64,000 nucleotides of DNA from Symbiodinium natans (lineage: Eukaryota; Sar; Dinophyceae; Suessiales; Symbiodiniaceae). Position numbers and translations under genes: made by a program. Every line of letters starts with the position of its first letter. The stretch's first letter is position 1. Shown piece by piece: positions 32,116-45,100 of this stretch. Under the pieces are notes generated by a model. It was not told where the DNA came from. It made no database searches and worked only from the letters and a program-made list of their open reading frames with translations. Where the stretch lies: positions 901,779-965,778 of the forward strand of contig CAJNDS010002734.1 in the NCBI GenBank assembly GCA_905221605.1, read 5' to 3'.

Positions 32116-32246
32116 ATGGGTGTTTACGATATTAGGGTACCTTCTTGGGGGTCCTTCTCCTATTTTGGGGTTCTATATCAGGGGTCTGTTGTTAATAAAA
32201 AGATATTTTGAACAAAAACACCGTTTGCGTAAACACGGATCAACAT
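32116..32246. mobile_element. CATGGGGGTTTACGAA-family inverted-repeat element, divergent copy
   Basis: Starts CATGGGTGTTTACGATATTAGG, then GTACCTTCTTGGGGGTCC. The right end is GCGTAAACACGGATCAACATG, approximately the inverted complement. Lies just 3' of the PFK stop codon. Confidence 0.55.
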
Positions 32247-32657
32247 GCAAAGAGTTCACACGGTATCCGGTACTGGACCATCCTGGCACAGACATTCGAG
32301 TCGTCGGGTTTATACGATGTTTAGGTTTTATGGACTTTATTGAGCTTACAGGGTTTATAGAGGTTAAACAGGTTGAAGAAGGGTGTATAGGCTTTATGGG
32401 CCTTACAGGGGTTGTGGGACTCAGGGACTTGCATGTGTGCTTTAAAGGCTCACGTGCTGCCAGGCTCATCGCAACTGGAAAGAAGAAGGTCCGACCACAT
32501 AGCAGCTCCTGGCAAGGCTGCGCCCGAAACTCAGAAGCTGCGATGCCTTTGTCGGCTCCTGAACCCTAAGACTTGTTAAGCATGGTCCTGGTAGGTATTG
32601 TTAAGTATGTATCTATTCTATGTAAGTGTATATCTACACACCTGTCCTTCAGATCTG

Positions 32658-32688
<31 letters not shown>

Positions 32689-33860
32689 ATATTCGTCTCG
32701 TTATGCAGATAGACTTTGTACATCTTTTTCCCCGCAATTTTTTTTTCGAGGTCCAGACGTGCAACATGCCAGCCGCACTGTCGGGGCTCTTCTGAGGCAG
32801 TGCACACCGCACGCCAGTTTGTATAGTGGCCGTTTATGTTTTGGTCGTCCTTGCTGACTACAGAAGCAAGTTCACAAAGTTCACGCTATGGTGGCACGTA
32901 CCAGTCTGCAGCCCAACTTTGTACAGGTTGTTGCAGCCTGTGCTTTGCTTAGGCTTAAGTACCTGAGAATGATCAACGGCTTAGTTGTGTTTGCCATGTA
33001 GGCTCCAACTCACAGCCCTGAAGTATACACAGCAGTTGGCGAAGGACTTGCCAAGCATCTGCACAGGGCGTGCCCCGCACGGTCCAAGAAGTGTAGGCAG
33101 CTCGCTCGTGGGCTGGAATCTCTTTGAGGTAGCTCGACTCCGCGACAAGGCAATTACACATAATATCAATGGCGATTATGTCAAAACAGTGAATGGTTTT
33201 GTCACTTCGCAGCGAGTAGAGGCTGCAGATTGCGCATGCTTGCAGTCCCTATTCACGCACTCATGCGCCATGCTTTGCCATCATCTCTTCCGCGATGAGT
33301 CTGTGCGAAATGGTCGCTGTGTCAACTCAAAGTTAGACAAAGCCGGAAGCCGCGTCCGCCTTTCCTAGCTGACAAGCTCACCTTCAAGCCATGCAGCAGC
33401 AAGGCGGGTTCCTTGTTGTCCCACCAGCAGCACCGCAACGCACCCGACACACCCCCTGAGCGCGCTCAGCAGTCTTGCTCGGCACTTCAGGTCAGCAGGT
33501 GTACGAACTCGCACAGCAGAGCTCCGTCAGCGCCGTTGTCGCCCGCATCCGCGCACGAAGCGCTTCTGGCTGCAAAGGATCGGCTCTAGATTCATGTTCT
33601 GCGCGTATTGCACATCTTCCACCATATTGCACCAGTTGCTTATAAGCCCTAAACCCCAAATCCTCAACCCTAAATCCCCTAAACCCTAAACCCCAAATCC
33701 TAAACCCTAAATCCCCTAAACCCTGATGTCTGCGTCGAGGCACCGGGGCGCCCGTACCCTTCCAGTCTCAAGCGCCAGTCCAGAACTCGGAATCGGGTCG
33801 AGGACGGTCAGCCCAAAGCGATTTAGGGTTTAGGGTTTAGGGTTTAGGGATTTTAACACT
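32247..33860. other. Intergenic; AT microsatellite, no supported gene
   Basis: (TA)n at 32664-32692. A plus-strand open stretch at 32985-33368 and others lack motifs. Degenerate CCCTAAATCCCCTAAACC text at 33645-33725 and TTTAGGG at 33822-33848. Confidence 0.4.
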
Positions 33861-33979
33861 GTGCGGGGGTTTCTCGGAAATTAGGGGTACCTTATTGGTT
33901 TTTTTGTTTGTTTTACAACAAGGGCATCCTACTATTTGGTGATCTATATTAGGGTCCCATATTTTCGTAAAGCCCCATG
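33861..33979. mobile_element. CATGGGGGTTTACGAA-family inverted-repeat element
   Basis: Left GTGCGGGGGTTTCTCGGAAAT, right TTTTCGTAAAGCCCCATG. Internally GGGGTACCTTATT and CTATTTGGTGATCTATA, shared with the copies at 38211 and 58211. Confidence 0.7.
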
Positions 33980-35800
33980 TCCTCATTGAGAGTTCTATCG
34001 CGAAAGCTAATCAGCGTAGCCAGGCTTGAGTTTCACGTACTTAAGCAAGAGAACCGGTCAACCCCGGGGCGAAGGGGGAGGTCCTGAAGCCATCAGGTAA
34101 ATTTCGAACCTACCGGGGAATTTCCTTTCAAAAAGATGGGTTGGGTCGCCCATGCGCGGCCGTTGCGTTGCAGATGGCAGTCTGTACAAGCGCGCGTTCT
34201 CTGAAGCGCGCGTGTTTCGGAGAACTCTGCAGATCTGGATCGATCACGGTCTCCATTATGTGAGCGCATGAGTATGTCGCAAAAAACAGGCAAATTCGAC
34301 AATTCGGTTTAGGCGTAGTTTATTCATAAGAACACATACAGTAACAGGGTTACACGAGGATCTTGAGTTCTAGATCGCGGTCTACCTGAGCGCGCGTCTT
34401 CGTACATCTTTGTATCTCGAGCGCGTGTTCTGGAGAGCTCCCTGGACCGAGATCGTAGGGTTTAGGGTTTAGGGTTTAGGGTTTAGGGTTTAGGGCATGT
34501 TGCTCCAGATATGCCCCCCTGGTACGTCTTTCTTCTCGCAAGTCGCGTGTCTTGGGTGGCTCCGGAGGTCCAGGTCGCGACCTCTGTGTAGGGTTTAGGG
34601 TTTAGGGTTTAGGGTTTAGGGCACATGTTTCCTCAACATGTTGCTTGCGCGGGCTTGAATTAGGTTTAGGGTTTAGGGTTTAGGGTTTAGGGTTCAGGGT
34701 TTAGGGTTTTGGGTTTTGGGTTTTGGGTTTAGGGTTTAGGGTACTTACAGATCGCGGTCTGTGCAGTATCCGTGCGGTCTTCGAAGGTCATCCTCGGTGG
34801 ATCGAGCAAAAACACCCGGGCGTGAATCCACGCCAGCTTTCGTTCTCGTCGGCTTTGCCCTTCAGGGGCACAAATCTATGTGTACGTATGTCAAAAATAT
34901 ATACACACGTACCTCGTATGTATAACAAATATGTATATGCATGTGTGCGTACAATATAATATAATATAATAACAAATGAAATAAAATAAAATATTATAAT
35001 CTATACATATCATTTGTTGTTATTACCTTGAGTCGGGAGGGCGGGCTGCTGCGGCTAAAGGCAGCGACATGACACAAACCCCCCCGTTCTGCCCCTGTTT
35101 TTTTACCCGGGCTCTTGAAAGAGCAGGATACACCCTGGGCCGCGAGTACCCATGCATGGGAAACTTACTTCGCCTTAGTTGAACTTTAAACTTTCTGGGC
35201 TTCCTTGCTTGGTAGGAATCTTAAAGCTTAACCTTTCTTTCCCCCTTTTTCCCCCTTGGTTATTGGAGAAGTAAGGAAATGGGTCCATGCTCAGCTCTAT
35301 CCTGGCTCCGGTGGGCGTCTCCCTCACCTTCTGCGTGATCGTCGGCAAGTCGCTGCACATGTTCGGCAAGTGAGCTCCGGCGTTTTGTCTTCCGCTCCTT
35401 AGAGAGGCTCCCTGCGGGGGCTTTTGCAAGGCGCTCGCAAGGAGCGCCAAGGAGCCAAAGGCGCAGAATTTGTAGCTTTGCTGTGACGTGGCATTGTCCA
35501 AGGAGGCAAGTTGCAAGGCTGCGGTGCTGCCGTTCACTGCCCAAGTCGGTGATCGGTGGGTGCGCGGCAAGGGATGGAGTCCACGTGATAGCAAGGGAGT
35601 GGCTGTATGTTTAAGATCGCAGCCCATTTATGAGGGTGATATCTATCCATCGAGCACCTGTCGCCTCAAAAAGCTGTGGCGCCCATGGCTCCTGCTTCTG
35701 CAGGGGAGATTGCGTACCCCCTGAACCTCTGCAGTTTGTTAGCGCCGTCTGCCGCCTTTGCAGCTGCGGGTTCCGATGGGGTTTAGGGTTTAGGGTTTAG
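33980..35800. other. Mostly non-coding; TTTAGGG tracts, AT-rich tract, one possible membrane exon
   Basis: TTTAGGG arrays at 34457-34494, 34590-34620 and 34662-34740. AT-rich text at 34895-35020. On the plus strand 35288-35371 reads a hydrophobic stretch (LAPVGVSLTFCVIVGKSLHM) that could be one exon of a membrane protein, but no neighbour exon was found. Confidence 0.35.
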
Positions 35801-36420
35801 GGTTCCAAATGCTCGCACTCGGGCCATCTATTACAACCAGTGGTGTGCCGGAAGCCATGGGGCTGTAGCAGCTCGCCAGAGTGGAGCCATGGCTCTGCAA
35901 GTTACCTTCACCCAAGACATGGGCCAGACACACCAGCTCGACGCCGAACCAGACGAAAGCCTTGGGTCTCTGAAGCAAAGGCTGTCTGTGATGCCGCTAA
36001 GCTCAAGAAGGGGGATTATACGGACCCCCAACATGGATCCCAAATGGTAGCATCCCCTTGTAATAAGGACCCCAGTCCCCCAGATGGAGAGGCCTATTAC
36101 GGGTCTTCGACTCGGTTCTCTGCGCCAAGCCTTTGTGAGACAAGCCTTTTCTAGTTAGGGGCTGGGCAGTTAACCTTTAACCTTCTTGCTTGGATATAAT
36201 CCGACTAGAGACACAAAGGTGAACAACCTTTTCTGGGCTAGGGTGTTCAGCCCCTGGGTTGAGCACCCTAAACCCTAAAGCCCAAAACCCTAAACCCTAA
36301 ACCCTAAACCCTAAACCCTAAACCCTAAGGTTTGGAGTGGCAGCAGTTGGACTGCGGCTGGAGCACGAGAAGAGGGCCTTGCTGGACGACGCGATTTCCT
36401 TGGAGGTCGCTTGGAAGCCG
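35801..36420 (+). CDS. Probable ubiquitin-like domain in two exons, likely N-terminus of a DUF4116 protein
   Basis: Exon 1 (about 35801-35987, ATG at 35889) reads MALQVTFTQDMGQTHQLDAE and then DESLGSLKQRLS, the first two strands and helix of a ubiquitin-like fold. Exon 2 (about 36330-36420) reads GLRLEHEKRALLDDAISLEV, which fits the 'L-x-D-x-x-x-L-x-D-x-x-I' end of such folds. Both have an AG acceptor before G. The exons lie 1.3 kb upstream of the first DUF4116 repeat on the same strand. Algal DUF4116 proteins often start this way, so one gene is plausible but not proved. Exons between them may have been missed. Confidence 0.5.
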
Positions 36421-36580
36421 GAACCCTAAACCCTAAACCCTAAACCCTAAACCCTAAACCCTAAACCCTAAACCCTGAACCCTGAACCCTAAACCCTAAA
36501 CCCTAAACCCTAAACCCTAAACCCTAAACCCTAAACCCTAAACCCTACACCCTAAACCCTAAACCCTAAACCCTAAACCA
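36421..36580 (-). repeat. CCCTAAA array, about 22 units
   Basis: Nearly pure CCCTAAA with two CCCTGAA and one CCCTACA unit. Confidence 0.97.
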
Positions 36581-36592
36581 AGCCTTGGGCAG

Positions 36593-36770
36593 TGGCCCAT
36601 TTTTTTTGGGGGGGGGGGGATTTACGAAGACAGGGGGGGCCCTAAAATGGCCCGTTATGGGGGGGGATTTACGAAGACAGGGGACCCTGACATGCCTAAA
36701 ATAGACTCCCAAATAGTAGGATCCCCTTGTGGCAAGGACCCCAATAGGGTGCACCGACTTTCGGGAACGT
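36593..36770. mobile_element. Partial/nested CATGGGGGTTTACGAA-family copies
   Basis: GGGGGGATTTACGAAGACAGGG occurs twice (36610 and 36661), followed by CCCAAATAGTAGGATCCCC, which is also seen at 43287 (CCCAAATAGTAGGATCC). Looks like an element broken by a second copy. Confidence 0.55.
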
Positions 36771-36903
36771 CCTAAACCCTCAACCCTAAACCCTAAACTC
36801 TAAACCCTAAACCCTAAACCCTTACTGGGGCCATAGGCTCCCTTGCAGTGATTCCCAGGAGCTGCTCCCAGCTGACAGAGAAGCGGATGAAGATGCCCCC
36901 TGA

Positions 36904-37079
36904 CTTACTGTTGGTTAGCAGGGAATGCATGGGGGAATGAGGTACCCTATATAGTCCCTAAAGGCCCTAAAGGGTATATATATATATATATATATTTTTT
37001 ATTTATTTATCCGTATATATATATATGTATACATATATACACACATAGATTCCCTTGCTCCCTGCTAACACACAGTAAG
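36904..37079. mobile_element. 176-bp inverted-repeat element, CTTACTGTTGGTTAGCAGGGA ends
   Basis: Left end 36904-36924 is complementary to TCCCTGCTAACACACAGTAAG (37059-37079), 21 bp with few mismatches. GA flanks both sides, a possible 2-bp target duplication. The interior is (TA)n. Confidence 0.75.
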
Positions 37080-37606
37080 GAAGAGGCCCCTGACCGCCCG
37101 CAGCTGCTCCTGCACGTCTCCGTGCGAAGTGCCGAGGAGACCAGCCAGCTCCAGGCTTTAACCGGCAGTCCGCGCAGCTTGCCTCGTTTCGGAGCCCTAA
37201 GCCCTAAACCCTAAACCCTAAAAAAACCCTTAGTTAAAACATCCCCAACCCCAAAATCCTAAGCCCTAGCATCCTAAACCCTAAAAGACCCCCTAAACCC
37301 TAAAACCCCCCAAACCCCCCCTAAACCCTAAAACCCCTCAACCCTTAAAACCCTCACCCCCTAAGAAGACCTTTAGGGAACCAGGACTTCCGAAAGCTTC
37401 ATCTGGCCCTAAACCCTAAACCCTAAACCCTAAACCCCGGAGGTGCCGAGGTCGTCCATCTGCTGGGAAGGCTCCCCCTCGCGGCGCTGAGCCAGGAGGT
37501 TGCCGAGCCCGGTTGGGGTTGAGACTTCAGGGATTGCAGGGTTGAGGGCCTGCAAATAAACTACCCTCTGTACGTATGTAAATCTATGTAAATAAATAAA
37601 TAAATA

Positions 37607-37650
<44 letters not shown>

Positions 37651-37758
37651 GTATATATGTGTCAAAAAAAAATATATATATATATATATACACACATATA
37701 TCGTACTTTCTCCTGCTTTCTTTGGTTTGGAACTCACGCTCTTGCAAATTGCCGTGAG

Positions 37759-39128
37759 GTGATTCTCACCGCTGTCGGCCGGGCTCCTGAAGCTTTGGGC
37801 CATGTTGGGGAGTGGCGGGATGAGAAGGAGCGCATGGACAGTTCGCCGTTAGGGTTTAGGGTTTAGGGTTTAGGGTTTAGGGTTTAGGGTTTAGGGTGGT
37901 AGGGCAACAGACTAGCTGATCCACTGGATGCAACGTCAACTGACTGGTTTTGGACGACGAAACCAACAAATTCTTGGGCACATGCCCCTGCGAAGCTCTT
38001 CGCAGAATCCGTGAGCATGACGGGCACAGCTACGAGAAAGTGGAGAACACCCCAGTTCATCTCCATGAAACTTCGACGCAACGCAAATACAACTTAAGGG
38101 CCACCAGAAGCTTGCACCCATGGCGAAAAGAGCCGGCGACTTGTATTTTCCACATGCATTGCCAAGAAACTGCTCCAGAGACATGTGGTATTCCATCCTC
38201 TTTTCTCGGTATGGGGGTGTACGATACTTGTATTATAGGGGCACCTTTTTGGGGTCCTTGTTTGCGGGGGTCCTGCTATTTGGGGATCCACTTTAGGATA
38301 AGCCCCCCATATGTTCACCCGCAGCCCTGACCATGGCCTTGACAGGAGGTGGTCTTGCGGGCTGTGGCGCAAGATGGGCTGGTGCTGGAAATGGCGTCGG
38401 AAGTGCTGAAGGCACAAGAAGCATCCGACCACTTGGCGGTTCGTGGGTACTTGGTATAAGTAGGGTGGCTATGGTGATGACCTGGTTTAGGGTACTTATA
38501 ACCCCACTTGTGTAAGCACCCATGAACCTTCAAGCATGAGGGTGTGCAAGCCACAGCCGATGTTGGTCTATCTGTTCGGATTGCGCGCCCGACATGTCGT
38601 CAGGAGGACGAGGAGGTCCTTCTCGCGGCCGTGTCGCAGAACGGTCTCGCGCTGGAGTTCGCCGTGGAGAGGGCCAAAGCAGAGCCGAAGGCCAGCCTTA
38701 GCTGATGTTCCCTTCTGCAAACCCTAAACCCTAAACCCTAAACCCTTAACCCTAAACCCTTAGCTGATGTTTCCCTTTGCAGAAGTGGAACCAGTCCTGC
38801 TACGAGGTGGTGCGCGCGGCCGTTGCTCAGAATGGGCTTGCCCTGCAGTACGCGGCAGAGAGCCTCCGTGCAGATCGCGCCACGGTTCTCGCAGCCGTCT
38901 CGTGCGACGGGCTGGCGCTGAGATACGTGTCGGATGCGCTCCGAGCCGACGAGGAGACGGATCCCTAAACCCTAAACCCTAAACCCCTAAACCCTAAACC
39001 CTTTACGGTAGCCGGTCCTTGTTGCGCACGGAGACCTGACTGAGACTCTACAGACATCAACACAAACCCAGAGGCTGCTGGATTGGTTGATAGTGCGCGC
39101 CACTGCGGCCTGCGGGAACATAAGCCAG

Positions 39129-39171
<43 letters not shown>

Positions 39172-42100
39172 TCTTGTTCAAGGCCCCCCCCCCTCCCCCC
39201 CCCCGCTTGTTTCAAGGGGGGGGGGGGCCCTCCCGCCCCGGTCAATTGAAGCCTCCCCCCCCCCCCCTCCCCCCTTTTATCAATTTTAATAAGATTAAGA
39301 TTTCGATTTACTTTAATAGAAATTAACAAATACAAAACGTGGATTTTTTTTTAATAGGGAGCAACGGTTTCCAGCTTCTATTAGTGGCATTTCTATTTCT
39401 TTTAATAAAAGTATTCTTAATAGGGTTTCACTTGATTTTAATTCAAGTTCCAATTGGACTTCTTTTGATTCTAATCGGGTTTTTGCTACTTTTGAAAGAT
39501 TTCTAATAATATGAATGAGGTTTTTATCCCTTCTAATAAGATTTGTATTGCGTTTAACGGGATTCGTATTAAAATAATAGAAATCCTTGTCGAATTAAGT
39601 TCAACTCCTATTACAATTGCTTGAACTGCTATTGAAATTAGTAGAAGTCCGATTAGAAAAAACAATTCCAACCCCATGAAAATTGAATTGAAATGCTACG
39701 AAAAAAGAAGGCAAATAGAAATCTTGTTACATTAATAGAAATCCTCTTGAAATTAGAAGGATTCCGAATAAAAACAATAGGAATCCTACCAAAAATGGCA
39801 GAGGAAATGTGGAATTGAGCATGGGGGGGGGGGGGGGGGGAAGGGGGGGGGAGGGGGGTTTGTGGGGGGGGGGGGGGGGGAGGGGGGGGGTTACCTTGAA
39901 TATCCGCGGGCCTCTTTTTTACGCACTCTCGATTGATTTTGGTTTAGGGTTTAGGGTTTAGGGTTTATAAGGTTTAGGGTTTAGGGTTTAGGGTTTAGGG
40001 TTGGAAGATACTGGCAGGAGGTGGTCTTAGCGGCCGTGCAGCAGTGCGGAAGGGCCTTGCGCTTCGCGCGGGACGCGTGCAAGGCCCTCAAGCGCTTGCC
40101 AGGGCTTTGCATGACTTATAAGTGGTTCTCCACATTCAGGGGTAAGGAGGGACCCCTGGAAGAAGGGACCCTTAATCTTATGCTTTTACATGACCCCCAT
40201 ATATGTACCTTATATAGTCCCTACATGCCTAAGTAGCCCCTAAATGAAAGAACCCCTAGACCTAACCCCTAAGGTCCCTTGTAAGGGTCCCTCCTTCAGT
40301 CCCCTCCCTCAAGTAAGATGCGATGCGAGGGCTCCAGGGCAGCTTCCCCAAACCACCCTTTAGGGTTTAGGGTTTAGGGTTTAGGGGTTGATGATCCGTG
40401 ACATCCAGGCCCAGGCTGCGGTGGTGGCGGAAGCCGTGCGGAAGGAGGGAGCGCCAGGGGCTTAGAACGTCCATGGGAAGCTGCGCACCCATCTTGCTAT
40501 GTCCTACAAGTAGATGCAAAATGCAGGGTGTTTTTGTTCATTCTGACTGATCGAATTTCACGTATTAGACTGATGTTCATTCGGCCCCGTGCTTCTCCTT
40601 TGTCCAGGGCCTTGCGGCACGCCGCCCTGGGCTGCAGGGCAGATGCGGGCATTATGGCGCTTGCTGTGGCGCAGGCGGGCTTGGGGCTTGGGGTTTTGTA
40701 GTGTTATAGGGTTCTTGGGTGTATTGGATTCACACGGCTTTTGGTGTTTTAGGGGGGGTTTGAAATTGTGGGGTTTATGTGCTCTCAGCAACAGCACCAG
40801 TTCCACTCGAATTATCATGCCCGGGGGCTGGTTCCCTAAACCCTAGTTATAATTGCATTACGTACACATACCAAACAAGTTCTATATGTATTGTGTCTAG
40901 TATATGAAAAATGTACGTGTGCATATATAGATGGTCTTTAAAGGTATACACGCTCTTTAGCATATGAGAGGCCTAAACCCCCACACCCTGCAAGACCCCC
41001 AATGCCCCCTCGCAGGATGGTCTTGTGCTCGAGTTCGTCTCCGAGGAAGGCAAGTGCCAGAAGCAGTGCCCTGGAGCGAAGGGTGGGGGTTCAGAGGGTT
41101 TACATTGGGATGTTCCCCCTTATAATTATACTAAGAGTCCTTAATAGGGATTCTATAATCCGTAGTAGGGACTGCTAGTATAAGGGGGAACATCCCCAGG
41201 TTGGTAGGGTCTACAGTTTACAGGGTTTGTAGGGGTTTGCCGGGTTTGTAGGGATTTGAGGGATTCGAGGGGTTTACAGGGTTTGGCGGGCTAAACCCTA
41301 AACCCAAAACCCTAAACTGAGGGTTTTTAGGGTTCTGCTTTCACATGGGGGGTGACATGCATGGGCTTAGGTTGCTGAAGACCTCAAGAGTCCTTCTAGA
41401 CCCCTCAGCCCTAAAAAGCCCTTGACCCCTTGAAAAAAAGCACCAGAAATCCTCTAAGCCCATACAAACTCATAAAGCCCATAAGCCCCCCAAACCGCAA
41501 CAGGGAGGCTGAAAACCCCAAATAATCCTCAACCCTGAACCCTGGAGTTTTGCTTCTACCCAAGTCTAAGGCTGCAACCATGGGCCCTTAGTATGGTCCC
41601 CGTAGACCCTAAACCCTAAACTCTAAACTCTAAACCCTAAACCCGAAACCGTTCGAAGGGATTTCCGGGAGTTCGGATCCCCTGCCAAGGCTGGTCCTGG
41701 CCGCCGTGAGGCAAAGCGGCCTCGCGCTGGAGTTCGCCGCCCCGGCGCTCCGCGCCGACCCGGAGGTACCCAGCTTAGGGTTCAGGGTTTAGGGTTTAGG
41801 GTTTAGGGTTTAGGGTTTAGGGTTTAGGGTTTAGGGTTTAGGGTTCGGCTTCCCCAGTCTTGGGTTTCTATAGGGTTTTTCTTATGGGATTACAGGGTGT
41901 TGTATAGAGTTTGATTTTTGCCTTGTGGGGTTTTTATAGGGCTTAAACAAGGGTTTACAGGGTGCTTAATATAGGTGTCTTTGAAAGTTTTTAGGGGTTC
42001 AGTTTTCTCATGCTGAAAGGTCTTGTGGTTGTTGATTGCTGTCTTGCTTCTGATTTGTCCCCCCCCACCACCCCTCCCCCCCACCCCTCCCCCTTCCTTT

Positions 42101-45100
42101 ATCTCCATGTTTGGCTGAGGTTGTCATGGCTGCGGTGGACAGCCAGGGCTTGGCGCTGCGCCACGCGGACCACGCGAGCCGGTCGGACCGAAGCCTGGCG
42201 CTTCGCGCTGCGACGCGGGACGTCCGCACGCTGGCGTACGTGGGGGAAGGCCTCACTGGAGACCGGAGCTTCGCGTTGGAAGCCGCCCCGTCGCATCTAA
42301 CCCACTCACACCATAGCTGTGGTCATCGCTTCGGGATGCTTCCGGTAGTAGAGGGGCTACTGGTGGCGCCAGTACTCAGTTGCTACAGGCTGTGAAGCAC
42401 CACGGCGCTGCTCTTCGGCACCTTCCAGCCTTTGCCGGAGACCGGGAGATCGTTCTGTCCGCCGTGCAGCAAGATGCAGCTTGCCTGATGCCCGATAGTG
42501 CCATGATAATATAGTATCGCCAGGACATGAAACGATGGGACATGAAAGGACATGGCTCTTGAAGCACAGTCCCGCCCTCCTGCAAGTTCGAGGCCACCAT
42601 GCTGGGGGTGGCTTCGGCCGCGCTGCGCAGCGACCCGAGCGTCGTTTTTGAGGCCCTGCGGTCGGACCCCTCCGCCGTGCTCTACGCTGCGGAGCCCCTG
42701 AAGCGGGATCGAGACTTCATCCTCGCCGCCCTCCAGGTGAACCCACAGTCGCTCGCATATCTGCCGGACGTTCAAGGAGACCGGCAGATGGTGCTGCAAG
42801 CCGTGTCCGGTGACGGGAGCGCGCTCCGCCACGCAACGGATGCGTTGCTCCTGGACGAGGACCTTGTGCTGGAAGCTTGCGCCCTGAACCCTGATTCCCT
42901 CTCGCACGCGCCGGCCCTCATCTTCGAAGACGACGACTTCGTGCTCAGAGCCGTGGCTCGCCAGCCTCGTGCTTTCAGCTTCGCCTCGCACGACGTGCAG
43001 TCGGACCCTGCCTTTGTGTTGGAAGCCATCGAAGTGAACCCCGCGACCTTCCAGTATTGCTGCCAGGAGTTGAGGCAGGACCCTGCCTTTCTGCTCAAGG
43101 CGGCCTGTCAGACGCCTGCAGTCTTGTCGTACGTGGGCGACGACGTCCCTGTGGATGATGACTTCCTGCTGGAAGTTGTCGCGCTGCGCCCCGAAGCTGC
43201 ATCTTGCCTGTCGGGCGGCCGCGGGAAGGACAAGGACATGGGGCATGGGGGTTTACGAAAACAAGAGAATGAAACTTAATATAGACCCCCAAATAGTAGG
43301 ATCCTTAGTCTCCTCTTGAGCTGCCCTCCTACACCCCGGCCTTACACCCGGCCACAATCCGCTCGAGGACTTTGCCCTGCGAGCCGTGCAGAAGAATGCT
43401 TCTGCCATAAGGCTCGGACACGTCGCGCATCGTCAAACCTCCGTCTGACTAAGCAGTGCCTCAACCGCAGCCGCTTGAAAGGTACTTGGGAGTCGATGAT
43501 GACTTCGCTCTGGAAGCCTTGCAGCTGTGTGGAGACGACGCTTGCCCAGCATGTCGAGAGAGAGAGAGAGAGAGTGCCTCACGGTTGCGGAGTCCAACCC
43601 TAAACCCTAAACCCTACATAAACCCTAAACCCATGGAGCATCCGGCAGGGCGTCTCGGTTCCACATCTGAGGCTTTGGCTTTTCTTGACAGCTTCCAGTC
43701 CAGCAAGCCGGCAGTTCTTGCGGCTGCGCGGGCCCTGGGCAACCTTCAACACGGGTTTAGGGTTTAGGGTTTCGGGTTTCGGGTTTAGGGTTTAGGGTTT
43801 AGGGTTTAGGGGACTGACGGTTCCTGACACATCCTGACACTGCTCTCCAGGTCCGCAGCTCTGGCACTGCCCTCGCCCACGCCTCGCAAGCGCTGCGCGC
43901 CGACCCGGAGGCACCTGGGATCCGATGAATGGGGATCTCCCAAAAATAGTTTGCCCAAAATACCCTTATCCTTCTTGGAGGAAGCACCAGAAACCAGAAA
44001 GGGTGCGACCCTCTTTTCGTAAAGCCCCTTTATTCACAGTGGCTGAGAGCTCCCTAAACCCGAAACCCTAAACCCGAAACCCTAAGCCCTAAACCCTAAA
44101 CCCTAAACCCTATCCCCTACATCAACATCCGCATGAGATCTGGTACTTGGGCTCGGAAGCCCAGGTGTGCCTGGCAGCTGTCCAATCCGATCCCATGGCC
44201 TTGGAGTTTGTGGCGGAGGTCTTCAAGGTTGGGGTTTAGGGTTCAGGGTTGAGGGTTTAGGGTTTAGGGTTTAGGGTTTAGGCTTAAGGCTGAGCGGACA
44301 AGTGGGGGGGCTCTTGAAGGTTCGTGGGCAGTGATAAGTGGGGATATAAGTAGGGCCGCTATACTTATAGCTGGTTAAAGCCTTTTCTGGGGTACTTACA
44401 AACCCTACTTCTAATTACCCATAAACCTCCAAGCTTCCCCCCAAATCGGGGCGCCCCTGTTATGGGCAGGTTCCGATATTCGGGGGTTAGTGTCGTGTGG
44501 GGTACATGAGCTCGTCCAGCTTCTCTGCGCTGCTCGTAGAGCGTCGGCCTCGGAGGGTTTCGATTTCCGAGGTGACAAGCTTTACAAGGGGCCCTAAACC
44601 CTAAATCCTCAACCCTAAGCAGTGGCCTGCACTAGAAAAGGTGCGCAGGGTTGTTAAAAAAAAAAAACCTAAGCCCTTTCTGGCTGTGAGGCAGACCGAA
44701 GCTTTGTCTTGCCAGTCGTCCAGAAGAATGGCCGCGCCTTGATCTTTGCGTCGAAGGAGACCTCCAGCTCAGTTCGTTCGTTGCGGTCCCAGACTTTCTA
44801 GGCTGTCCGAAAGTGTGTCTACCATTTGTTTTTTTGGGTGGGGGGGGGTTCGCTAGAATGAGGATCTAAGAGTATTCTGGGGTTCTGTCTGTGGGATGCC
44901 TGTTTTGGGAATTCCCTTCCAGGGTTTCCAGGGTGAGTCCTCGACTCGGAGCTTGGTTCGTCCCCTGCTTCTGCTAGCCCCCTGTTAGGGCTTCTACGGC
45001 TTCAAGGGGTGGGCTGCCTTGGCTGCAGGAGCTGAGGCATGATGAGGAGCTCGTCCTGGCGGCGCTGGCCACACACACAGGCGCAATCGTCCACGCTCCG

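Noticed and set aside
42383-43246. Minus-strand 287-residue protein
   Set aside because: Exact shadow of the largest DUF4116 exon, which has clear repeat structure on the plus strand.
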